From assembly GCA_964057225.1 (NCBI GenBank), contig OZ059899.1, positions 19,104,501 to 19,168,500 of the forward strand: 64,000 bases of DNA. The letters are read 5' to 3'. Positions 40,301 to 53,699 of the stretch are shown here, piece by piece (position 1 is the stretch's first letter; the number at the start of each line of letters is the position of its first letter). This DNA comes from Auanema rhodensis. Lineage: Eukaryota > Nematoda > Chromadorea > Rhabditida > Rhabditidae. The notes beneath the pieces were generated by a model, which was not told the DNA's origin, searched no databases, and worked only from the letters and a program-made list of their open reading frames with translations. The translations under genes were made by a program, and so were the position numbers.

Positions 40301-40849
40301 TATGTAACTCGCTTCACGTGTAAGATAAAGAGATGCGGTTTTCAAAATTAGATTCCCCATGTCCATATTAGTCTAAAAACAAATTTTTATTGATATTGGT
40401 GCATGGTAACCATGATTTTGAAATTTACGTGAACTTTAATTTATGCTAATTAAACGTACACGTGATGTGCACTTGGTATGTAACTCGCTTCACGTGAAAG
40501 ATAAAGAGATGCGGTTTTTAAAATTAGATTCCCCATGTCCATATTAGTCTAAAAACAATTTTTTACTGATATTGGTGCATGGTAACCATGATTTTGAAAT
40601 TTACGTGAACTTTAATTTATGCTAATTAAACGTACACGTGGTGTGCACTCGGTATGTAACTCGCTTCACGTGAAAGATAAAGAGATGCGGTTTTCAAAAT
40701 TAGATTCCCCATGTCCATTTTAGTCTAAAAACAAATTTTTATTGATATTGGTGGATGGTAACCATGACTTTGAATTTTACGTGAACTTTAATTTATGCTA
40801 ATTAAACGTACACGTGGTGTGCACTCGGTATGTAACTCGCTTCACGTGA

Positions 40850-43800
40850 AAGATAAAGAGATGCGGTTTTCAAAATTAGATTCCTCATGACCATATTAGT
40901 CTAAAAACAAATTTTTATTGATATTGGTGCATGGTAACCATGACTTTGAAATTTACGTGAACTTTAATTTATGCTACATAAATGTACACGTGATGTGCAC
41001 TTGGTATGTAACTCGCTACACGTGTAAGATAAAGAGATGCGGTTTTCAAAATTAGATTCCCCATGTCCATATTAGTCTAAAAACAAATTTTTATTGATAT
41101 TGGTGCATGGTAACCATGACTTTGAAATTTACGTGAACTTTAATTTATGCTAATTAAACGTACACGTGGTGTGCACTCGGTATGTAACTCGCTTCACGTG
41201 TAAGATAAAGAGATGCGGTTTTCAAAATTAGATTCCCCATGTCCATATTAGTCTAAAAACAAATTTTTATTGATATTGGTGCATGGTAACCATGATTTTG
41301 AAATTTACGTGAACTTTAATTTATGCTAATTAAATGTACACGTGGTGTGCACTCGGTATGTAACTCGCTTCACGTGAAAGATAAAGAGATGCAGTTATCA
41401 AAATTAGATTCCCCATGTCCATATTAGTCTAAAAACAAATTTTTATTGATATTGGTGCATGGTAACCATGACTTTGAAATTTACGTGAACTTTAATTTAT
41501 GCTAATTAAACGTACACGTGGTGTGCACTCGGTATGTAACTCGCTTCACGTGAAAGATAAAGAGATGCGGTTTTTAAAATTAGATTCCCCATGTCCATAT
41601 TAGTCTAAAAACAATTTTTTACTGATATTGGTGCATGGTAACCATGATTTTGAAATTTACGTGAACTTTAATTTATGCTAATTAAACGTACACGTGATGT
41701 GCACTTGGTATGTAACTCGCTTCACGTGAAAGATAAAGAGATGCGGTTTTTAAAATTAGATTCCCCATGTCCATATTAGTCTAAAAACAATTTTTTACTG
41801 ATATTGGTGCATGGTAACCATGACTTTGAAATTTACGTGAACTTTAATTTATGCTAATTAAACGTACACGTGGTGTGCACTCGGTATGTAACTCGCTTCA
41901 CGTGTAAGATAAAGAGATGCGGTTTTCAAAATTAGATTCCCCATGTCCATATTAGTCTAAAAACAAATTTTTATTGATATTGGTGCATGGTAACCATGAT
42001 TTTGAAATTTACGTGAACTTTAATTTATGCTAATTAAACGTACACGTGATGTGCACTTGGTATGTAACTCGCTTCACGTGAAAGATAAAGAGATGCGGTT
42101 TTTAAAATTAGATTCCCCATGTCCATATTAGTCTAAAAACAATTTTTTACTGATATTGGTGCATGGTAACCATGATTTTGAAATTTACGTGAACTTTAAT
42201 TTATGCTAATTAAACGTACACGTGGTGTGCACTCGGTATGTAACTCGCTTCACGTGAAAGATAAAGAGATGCGGTTTTCAAAATTAGATTCCCCATGTCC
42301 ATATTAGTCTAAAAACAAATTTTTATTGATATTGGTGCATGGTAACCATGACTTTGAAATTTACGTGAACTTTAATTTATGCTACATAAATGTACACGTG
42401 ATGTGCACTTGGTATGTAACTCGCTTCACGTGAAAGATAAAGAGATGCGGTTTTCAAAATTAGATTCCTCATGTCCATATTAGTCTAAAAACAAATTTTT
42501 TTTGATATTGGTGCATGGTAACCATGACTTTGAAATTTACGTGAACTTTAATTTATGCTACATAAATGTACACGTGATGTGCACTTGGTATGTAACTCGC
42601 TACACGTGTAAGATAAAGAGATGCGGTTTTCAAAATTAGATTCCCCATGTCCATATTAGTCTAAAAACAAATTTTTATTGATATTGGTGCATGGTAACCA
42701 TGACTTTGAAATTTACGTGAACTTTAATTTATGCTAATTAAACGTACACGTGGTGTGCACTCGCTATGTAACTCGCTTCACGTGTAAGATAAAGAGATGC
42801 GGTTTTCAAAATTAGATTCCCCATGTCCATATTAGTCTAAAAACAAATTTTTATTGATATTGGTGCATGGTAACCATGATTTTGAAATTTACGTGAACTT
42901 TAATTTATGCTAATTAAATGTACACGTGGTGTGCACTCGGTATGTAACTCGCTTCACGTGAAAGATAAAGAGATGCAGTTATCAAAATTAGATTCCCCAT
43001 GTCCATATTAGTCTAAAAACAAATTTTTATTGATATTGGTGCATGGTAACCATGACTTTGAAATTTACGTGAACTTTAATTTATGCTAATTAAACGTACA
43101 CGTGGTGTGCACTCGGTATGTAACTCGCTTCACGTGAAAGATAAAGAGATGCGGTTTTTAAAATTAGATTCCCCATGTCCATATTAGTCTAAAAACAATT
43201 TTTTACTGATATTGGTGCATGGTAACCATGATTTTGAAATTTACGTGAACTTTAATTTATGCTAATTAAACGTACACGTGATGTGCACTTGGTATGTAAC
43301 TCGCTTCACGTGAAAGATAAAGAGATGCGGTTTTTAAAATTAGATTCCCCATGTCCATATTAGTCTAAAAACAATTTTTTACTGATATTGGTGCATGGTA
43401 ACCATGACTTTGAAATTTACGTGAACTTTAATTTATGCTAATTAAACGTACACGTGGTGTGCACTCGGTATGTAACTCGCTTCACGTGTAAGATAAAGAG
43501 ATGCGGTTTTCAAAATTAGATTCCCCATGTCCATATTAGTCTAAAAACAAATTTTTATTGATATTGGTGCATGGTAACCATGATTTTGAAATTTACGTGA
43601 ACTTTAATTTATGCTAATTAAACGTACACGTGATGTGCACTTGGTATGTAACTCGCTTCACGTGAAAGATAAAGAGATGCGGTTTTTAAAATTAGATTCC
43701 CCATGTCCATATTAGTCTAAAAACAATTTTTTACTGATATTGGTGCATGGTAACCATGATTTTGAAATTTACGTGAACTTTAATTTATGCTAATTAAACG

Positions 43801-45050
43801 TACACGTGGTGTGCACTCGGTATGTAACTCGCTTCACGTGAAAGATAAAGAGATGCGGTTTTCAAAATTAGATTCCCCATGTCCATATTAGTCTAAAAAC
43901 AAATTTTTATTGATATTGGTGCATGGTAACCATGACTTTGAAATTTACGTGAACTTTAATTTATGCTACATAAATGTACACGTGATGTGCACTTGGTATG
44001 TAACTCGCTACACGTGTAAGATAAAGAGATGCGGTTTTTAAAATTAGATTCCCCATGTCCATATTAGTCTAAAAACAATTTTTTACTGATATTGGTGCAT
44101 GGTAACCATGATTTTGAAATTTACGTGAACTTTAATTTATGCTAATTAAACGTACACGTGGTGTGCACTCGGTATGTAACTCGCTTCACGTGAAAGATAA
44201 AGAGATGCGGTTTTCAAAATTAGATTCCTCATGTCCATATTAGTCTAAAAACAAATTTTTTTTGATATTGGTGCATGGTAACCATGACTTTGAAATTTAC
44301 GTGAACTTTAATTTATGCTACATAAATGTACACGTGATGTGCACTTGGTATGTAACTCGCTACACGTGTAAGATAAAGAGATGCGGTTTTCAAAATTAGA
44401 TTCCCCATGTCCATATTAGTCTAAAAACAAATTTTTATTGATATTGGTGCATGGTAACCATGACTTTGAAATTTACGTGAACTTTAATTTATGCTAATTA
44501 AACGTACACGTGGTGTGCACTCGCTATGTAACTCGCTTCACGTGTAAGATAAAGAGATGCGGTTTTCAAAATTAGATTCCCCATGTCCATATTAGTCTAA
44601 AAACAAATTTTTATTGATATTGGTGCATGGTAACCATGATTTTGAAATTTACGTGAACTTTAATTTATGCTAATTAAATGTACACGTGGTGTGCACTCGG
44701 TATGTAACTCGCTTCACGTGAAAGATAAAGAGATGCAGTTATCAAAATTAGATTCCCCATGTCCATATTAGTCTAAAAACAAATTTTTATTGATATTGGT
44801 GCATGGTAACCATGACTTTGAAATTTACGTGAACTTTAATTTATGCTAATTAAACGTACACGTGGTGTGCACTCGGTATGTAACTCGCTTCACGTGAAAG
44901 ATAAAGAGATGCAGTTATCAAAATTAGATTCCCCATGTCCATATTAGTCTAAAAACAAATTTTTATTGATATTGGTGCATGGTAACCATGACTTTGAAAT
45001 TTACGTGAACTTTAATTTATGCTAATTAAACGTACACGTGGTGTGCACTC
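40850..45050 (+). repeat. 9- and 10-monomer repeated blocks
   Basis: TACACGTGTAAG preceded by CATAAATG occurs at 41017, 42601 and 44361, spaced 1584 bp (9 monomers) and 1760 bp (10 monomers). ATTCCTCATG with the all-T tract (42461/44221) and CACTCGCTATG (about 42760/44520) confirm the 1760-bp spacing. Copy order is otherwise collinear from about 42420 to 45000. Confidence 0.8.
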
Positions 45051-46989
45051 GGTATGTAACTCGCTTCACGTGAAAGATAAAGAGATGCGGTTTTTAAAAT
45101 TAGATTCCCCATGTCCATATTAGTCTAAAAACAATTTTTTACTGATATTGGTGCATGGTAACCATGATTTTGAAATTTACGTGAACTTTAATTTATGCTA
45201 ATTTAACGTACACGTGGTGTGCACTCGGTATGTAACTCGCTTCACGTGAAAGATAAAGAGATGCGGTTTTCAAAATTAGATTCCCCATGTCCATATTAGT
45301 CTAAAAACAAATTTTTATTGATATTGGTGCATGGTAACCATGACTTTGAAATTTACGTGAACTTTAATTTATGCTAATTAAACGTACACGTGGTGTGCAC
45401 TCGGTATGTAACTCGCTTCACGTGAAAGATAAAGAGATGCGGTTTTCAAAATTAGATTCCCCATGTCCATATTAGTCTAAAAACAAATTTTTTTTGATAT
45501 TGGTGCATGGTAACCATGATTTTGAAATTTACGTGAACTTTAATTTATGCTAATTAAATGTACACGTGATGTGCACTCGGTATGTAACTCGCTTCACGTG
45601 AAAGATGAAGAGATGCGGTTTTCAAAATTAGATTCCCCATGTCCATATTAGTCTAAAAACAAATTTTTTTTGATATTGGTGCATGGTAATCATGACTTTG
45701 AATTTTACGTGAACTTTAATTTATGCTAATTAAACGTACACGTGGTGTGCACTCGGTATGTAACTCGCTTCACGTGAAAGATAAAGAGATGCGGTTTTCA
45801 AAATTAGATTCCCCATGTCCATATTAGTCTAAAAACAAATTTTTATTGATATTGGTGCATGGTAACCATGACTTTGAAATTTACGTGAACTTTAATTTAT
45901 GCTACATAAATGTACACGTGATGTGCACTTGGTATGTAACTCGCTTCACGTGAAAGATAAAAAGATGCGCTTTTTAAAATTAGATTCCCCATGTCCATAT
46001 TAGTCTAAAAACAATTTTTTACTGATATTGGTGCATGGTAACCATGACTTTAAAATTTACGTGAACTTTAATTTATGCTAATTAAACGTACACGTGGTGT
46101 GCACTCGGTATGTAACTCGCTTCATGTGTAAGATAAAGAGATGCGGTTTTCAAAATTAGATTCCCCATGTCCATATTAGTCTAAAAACAAATTTTTATTG
46201 ATATTGGTGCATGGTAACCATGACTTTGAAATTTACGTGAACTTTAATTTATGCTAATTAAACGTACACGTGGTGTGCACTCGGTATGTAACTCGCTTCA
46301 CGTGTAAGATAAAGAGATGCGGTTTTCAAAATTAGATTCCCCATGTCCATATTAGTCTAAAAACAAATTTTTATTGATATTGGTGCATGGTAACCATGAT
46401 TTTGAAATTTACGTGAACTTTAATTTATGCTAATTAAATGTACACGTGGTGTGCACTCGGTATGTAACTCGCTTCACGTGAAAGATAAAGAGATGCAGTT
46501 ATCAAAATTAGATTCCCCATGTCCATATTAGTCTAAAAACAAATTTTTATTGATATTGGTGCATGGTAACCATGACTTTGAAATTTACGTGAACTTTAAT
46601 TTATGCTAATTAAACTTACACGTGTTGTGCACTCGGTATGTAACTCGCTTCACGTGGAAGATAAAGAGATGCGGTTTTCAAAATTAGATTCTTCATGTCC
46701 ATATTAGTCTAAAAACAATTTTTTACTGATATTGGTGCATGGTAACCATGATTTTGAAATTTACGTGAACTTTAATTTATGCTAATTAAACGTACACGTG
46801 ATGTGCACTTGGTATGTAACTCGCTTCACGTGAAAGATAAAGAGATGCGGTTTTTAAAATTAGATTCCGCATGTCCATATTAGTCTAAAAACAATTTTTT
46901 ACTGATATTGGTGCATGGTAACCATGATTTTGAAATTTACGTGAACTTTAATTTATGCTAATTAAACGTACACGTGGTGTGCACTCGGT

Positions 46990-49900
46990 ATGTAACTCGC
47001 TTCACGTGAAAGATAAAGAGAAGCGGTTTTCAAAATTAGATTCCCCATGTCCATATTAGTCTAAAAACAAATTTTTTTTGATATTGGTGCATGGTAACCA
47101 TGATTTTGAAATTTACGTGAACTTTAATTTATGCTAATTAAATGTACACGTGGTGTGCACTCGGTATGTAACTCGCTTCACGTGAAAGATAAAGAGATGC
47201 GGTTTTCAAAATTAGATTCCCCATGTCCATATTAGTCTAAAAACAAATTTTTATTGATATTGGTGCATGGTAACCATGACTTTGAATTTTACGTGAACTT
47301 TAATTTATGCTAATTAAACGTACACGTGGTGTGCACTCGGTATGTAACTCGCTTCACGTGAAAGATAAAGAGATGCGGTTTTCAAAATTAGATTCCCCAT
47401 GTCCATATTAGTCTAAAAACAAATTTTTATTGATATTGGTGCATGGTAACCATGACTTTGAAATTTACGTGAACTTTAATTTATGCTAATTAAACGTACA
47501 CGTGGTGTGCACTCGGTATGTAACTCGCTTCACGTGAAAGATAAAGAGAAGCGGTTTTCAAAATTAGATTCCCCATGTCCATATTAGTCTAAAAACAAAT
47601 TTTTTTTGATATTGGTGCATGGTAACCATGATTTTGAAATTTACGTGAACTTTAATTTATGCTAATTAAATGTACACGTGGTGTGCACTCGGTATGTAAC
47701 TCGCTTCACGTGAAAGATAAAGAGATGCGGTTTTCAAAATTAGATTCCCCATGTCCATATTAGTCTAAAAACAAATTTTTATTGATATTGGTGCATGGTA
47801 ACCATGACTTTGAATTTTACGTGAACTTTAATTTATGCTAATTAAACGTACACGTGGTGTGCACTCGGTATGTAACTCGCTTCACGTGAAAGATAAAGAG
47901 ATGCGGTTTTCAAAATTAGATTCCCCATGTCCATATTAGTCTAAAAACAAATTTTTATTGATATTGGTGCATGGTAACCATGACTTTGAAATTTACGTGA
48001 ACTTTAATTTATGCTACATAAATGTACACGTGATGTGCACTTGGTATGTAACTCGCTTCACGTGAAAGATAAAAAGATGCGGTTTTTAAAATTAGATTCC
48101 CCATGTCCATATTAGTCTAAAAACGATTTTTTACTGATATTGGTGCATGGTAACCATGACTTTGAAATTTACGTGAACTTTAATTTATGCTAATTAAACG
48201 TACACGTGGTGTGCACTCGGTATGTAACTCGCTTCACGTGAAAGATAAAGAGATGCGGTTTTCAAAATTAGATTCCCCATGTCCATATTAGTCTAAAAAC
48301 AAATTTTTATTGATATTGGTGCATGGTAACCATGACTTTGAATTTTACGTGAACTTTAATTTATGCTAATTAAACGTACACGTGGTGTGCACTCGGTATG
48401 TAACTCGCTTCACGTGAAAGATAAAGAGATGCGGTTTTCAAAATTAGATTCCCCATGTCCATATTAGTCTAAAAACAAATTTTTATTGATATTGGTGCAT
48501 GGTAACCATGACTTTGAAATTTACGTGAACTTTAATTTATGCTACATAAATGTACACGTGATGTGCACTTGGTATGTAACTCGCTTCACGTGAAAGATAA
48601 AAAGATGCGGTTTTCAAAATTAGATTCCCCATGTCCATATTAGTCTAAAAACAAATTTTTATTGATATTGGTGCATGGTAACCATGACTTTGAAATTTAC
48701 GTGAACTTTAATTTATGCTAATTAAACGTACACGTGATGTGCACTTGGTATGTAACTCGCTTCACGTGAAAGATAAAGAGATGCGGTTTTTAAAATTAGA
48801 TTCCCCATGTCCATATTAGTCTAAAAACAAATTTTTATTGATATTGGTGCATGGTAACCATGACTTTGAAATTTACGTGAACTTTAATTTATGCTAATTA
48901 AACGTACACGTGATGTGCACTTGGTATGTAACTCGCTTCACGTGAAAGATAAAGAGATGCGGTTTTTAAAATTAGATTCCCCATGTCCATATTAGTCTAA
49001 AAACAATTTTTTACTGATATTGGTGCATGGTAACCATGATTTTGAAATTTACGTGAACTTTAATTTATGCTAATTAAACGTACACGTGATGTGCACTTGG
49101 TATGTAACTCGCTTCACGTGAAAGATAAAGAGATGCGGTTTTTAAAATTAGATTCCCCATGTCCATATTAGTCTAAAAACAAATTTTTTTTGATATTGGT
49201 GCATGGTAACCATGACTTTGAAATTTACGTGAACTTTAATTTATGCTAATTAAATGTACACGTGGTGTGCACTCGGTATGTAACTCGCTTCACGTGAACG
49301 ATAAAGAGATGCGGTTTTCAAAATTAGATTCCTCATGTCCATATTAGTCTAAAAACAAATTTTTATTGATATTGGTGCATGGTAACCATGATTTTGAAAT
49401 TTACGTGAACTTTAATTTATGCTAATTAAATGTACACGTGGTGTGCACTCGGTATGTAACTCGCTTCACGTGAAAGATAAAGAGATGCGGTTTTCAAAAT
49501 TAGATTCCCCATGTCCATATTAGTCTAAAAACAAATTTTTATTGATATTGGTGCATGGTAACCATGACTTTGAATTTTACGTGAACTTTAATTTATGCTA
49601 ATTAAACGTACACGTGGTGTGCACTCGGTATGTAACTCGCTTCACGTGAAAGATAAAGAGATGCGGTTTTCAAAATTAGATTCCCCATGTCCATATTAGT
49701 CTAAAAACAAATTTTTATTGATATTGGTGCATGGTAACCATGACTTTGAAATTTACGTGAACTTTAATTTATGCTACATAAATGTACACGTGATGTGCAC
49801 TTGGTATGTAACTCGCTTCACGTGAAAGATAAAAAGATGCGCTTTTTAAAATTAGATTCCCCATGTCCATATTAGTCTAAAAACAAATTTTTATTGATAT

Positions 49901-52250
49901 TGGTGCATGGTAACCATGACTTTGAAATTTACGTGAACTTTAATTTATGCTAATTAAACGTACACGTGGTGTGCACTCGGTATGTAACTCGCTTCACGTG
50001 AAAGATAAAGAGAAGCGGTTTTCAAAATTAGATTCCCCATGTCCATATTAGTCTAAAAACAAATTTTTTTTGATATTGGTGCATGGTAACCATGATTTTG
50101 AAATTTACGTGAACTTTAATTTATGCTAATTAAATGTACACGTGGTGTGCACTCGGTATGTAACTCGCTTCACGTGAAAGATAAAGAGATGCGGTTTTCA
50201 AAATTAGATTCCCCATGTCCATATTAGTCTAAAAACAAATTTTTATTGATATTGGTGCATGGTAACCATGACTTTGAATTTTACGTGAACTTTAATTTAT
50301 GCTAATTAAACGTACACGTGGTGTGCACTCGGTATGTAACTCGCTTCACGTGAAAGATAAAGAGATGCGGTTTTCAAAATTAGATTCCCCATGTCCATAT
50401 TAGTCTAAAAACAAATTTTTATTGATATTGGTGCATGGTAACCATGACTTTGAAATTTACGTGAACTTTAATTTATGCTACATAAATGTACACGTGATGT
50501 GCACTTGGTATGTAACTCGCTTCACGTGAAAGATAAAAAGATGCGGTTTTTAAAATTAGATTCCCCATGTCCATATTAGTCTAAAAACGATTTTTTACTG
50601 ATATTGGTGCATGGTAACCATGACTTTGAAATTTACGTGAACTTTAATTTATGCTAATTAAACGTACACGTGGTGTGCACTCGGTATGTAACTCGCTTCA
50701 CGTGAAAGATAAAGAGATGCGGTTTTCAAAATTAGATTCCCCATGTCCATATTAGTCTAAAAACAAATTTTTATTGATATTGGTGCATGGTAACCATGAC
50801 TTTGAATTTTACGTGAACTTTAATTTATGCTAATTAAACGTACACGTGGTGTGCACTCGGTATGTAACTCGCTTCACGTGAAAGATAAAGAGATGCGGTT
50901 TTCAAAATTAGATTCCCCATGTCCATATTAGTCTAAAAACAAATTTTTATTGATATTGGTGCATGGTAACCATGACTTTGAAATTTACGTGAACTTTAAT
51001 TTATGCTACATAAATGTACACGTGATGTGCACTTGGTATGTAACTCGCTTCACGTGAAAGATAAAAAGATGCGGTTTTCAAAATTAGATTCCCCATGTCC
51101 ATATTAGTCTAAAAACAAATTTTTATTGATATTGGTGCATGGTAACCATGACTTTGAAATTTACGTGAACTTTAATTTATGCTAATTAAACGTACACGTG
51201 ATGTGCACTTGGTATGTAACTCGCTTCACGTGAAAGATAAAGAGATGCGGTTTTTAAAATTAGATTCCCCATGTCCATATTAGTCTAAAAACAATTTTTT
51301 ACTGATATTGGTGCATGGTAACCATGATTTTGAAATTTACGTGAACTTTAATTTATGCTAATTAAACGTACACGTGATGTGCACTTGGTATGTAACTCGC
51401 TTCACGTGAAAGATAAAGAGATGCGGTTTTTAAAATTAGATTCCCCATGTCCATATTAGTCTAAAAACAAATTTTTTTTGATATTGGTGCATGGTAACCA
51501 TGACTTTGAAATTTACGTGAACTTTAATTTATGCTAATTAAATGTACACGTGGTGTGCACTCGGTATGTAACTCGCTTCACGTGAACGATAAAGAGATGC
51601 GGTTTTCAAAATTAGATTCCTCATGTCCATATTAGTCTAAAAACAAATTTTTATTGATATTGGTGCATGGTAACCATGATTTTGAAATTTACGTGAACTT
51701 TAATTTATGCTAATTAAATGTACACGTGGTGTGCACTCGGTATGTAACTCGCTTCACGTGAAAGATAAAGAGATGCGGTTTTCAAAATTAGATTCCCCAT
51801 GTCCATATTAGTCTAAAAACAAATTTTTATTGATATTGGTGCATGGTAACCATGACTTTGAATTTTACGTGAACTTTAATTTATGCTAATTAAACGTACA
51901 CGTGGTGTGCACTCGGTATGTAACTCGCTTCACGTGAAAGATAAAGAGATGCGGTTTTCAAAATTAGATTCCCCATGTCCATATTAGTCTAAAAACAAAT
52001 TTTTATTGATATTGGTGCATGGTAACCATGACTTTGAAATTTACGTGAACTTTAATTTATGCTACATAAATGTACACGTGATGTGCACTTGGTATGTAAC
52101 TCGCTTCACGTGAAAGATAAAAAGATGCGCTTTTTAAAATTAGATTCCCCATGTCCATATTAGTCTAAAAACAAATTTTTATTGATATTGGTGCATGGTA
52201 ACCATGACTTTGAAATTTACGTGAACTTTAATTTATGCTAATTAAACGTA
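46990..52250 (+). repeat. 3- and 14-monomer higher-order block
   Basis: The private variant GAGAAGCGG occurs with its GCGG at 47023, 47551 and 50015 (528 and 2464 bp, 3 and 14 monomers). AAACGATTTTTTAC occurs at 48121 and 50585, also 2464 bp apart. CGTGAACG with ATTCCTCATG occurs near 49297 and 51585, only 13 monomers apart, so copy 2 has lost one monomer around 51240. This CGTGAACG/CCTCATG signature is seen again in reverse orientation near 62336. Confidence 0.82.
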
Positions 52251-53699
52251 CACGTGGTGTGCACTCGGTATGTAACTCGCTTCACGTGTAAGATAAAGAG
52301 ATGCGGTTTTCAAAATTAGATTCCCCATGTCCATATTAGTCTAAAAACAAATTTTTATTGATATTGGTGCATGGTAACCATGACTTTGAAATTTACGTGA
52401 ACTTTAATTTATGCTAATTAAACGTACACGTGGTGTGCACTCGGTATGTAACTCGCTTCACGTGTAAGATAAAGAGATGCGGTTTTCAAAATTAGATTCC
52501 CCATGTCCATATTAGTCTAAAAACAAATTTTTATTGATATTGGTGCATGGTAACCATGACTTTGAAATTTACGTGAACTTTAATTTATGCTAATTAAACG
52601 TACACGTGTTGTGCACTCGGTATGTAACTCCCTTCACGTGGAAGATAAAGAGATGCGGTTTTCAAAATTAGATTCCCCATGTCCATATTAGTCTAAAAAC
52701 AAGTTTTTACTGATATTGGTGCATGGTAACCATGATTTTGAAATTTACGTGAACTTTAATTTATGCTAATTAAACGTACACGTGATGTGCACTTGGTATG
52801 TAACTCGCTTCACGTGAAAGATAAAGAGATGCGGTTTTTAAAATTAGATTTCGCATGTCCATATTAGTCTAAAAACAATTTTTTACTGATATTGGTGCAT
52901 GGTAACCATGATTTTGAAATTTACGTGAACTTTAATTTATGCTAATTAAATGTACACGTGGTGTGCACTCGGTATGTAACTCGCTTCACGTGAAAGATAA
53001 AGAGATGCGGTTTTCAAAATTAGATTCCCCATGTACATATTAGTCTAAAAACAATTTTTTACTGATATTGGTGCATGGTAACCATGATTTTGAAATTTAC
53101 GTGAACTTTAATTTATGCTAATTAAACGTACACGTGGTGTGCACTCGGTATGTAACTCGCTTCACGTGAAAGATAAAGAGATGCGGTTTTCAAAATTAGA
53201 TTCCCCATGTCCATATTAGTCTAAAAACAAATTTTTATTGATATTGGTGCATGGTAACCATGATTTTGAAATTTACGTGAACTTTAATTTATGCTAATTA
53301 AATGTACACGTGGTGTGCACTCGGTATGTAACTCGCTTCACGTGGAAGATAAAGAGATGCGATTTTCAAAAATAGATTCTTCATGTCCATATTAGTCTAA
53401 AAACAATTTTTTACTGATATTGGTGCATGGTAACCATGATTTTGAAATTTACGTGAACTTTAATTTATGCTAATTAAACGTACACGTGATGTGCACTTGG
53501 TATGTAACTCGCTTCACGTGAAAGATAAAGAGATGCGGTTTTTAAAATTAGATTCCGCATGTCCATATTAGTCTAAAAACAATTTTTTACTGATATTGGT
53601 GCATGGTAACCATGATTTTGAAATTTACGTGAACTTTAATTTATGCTAATTAAACGTACACGTGGTGTGCACTCGGTATGTAACTCGCTTCACGTGAAA

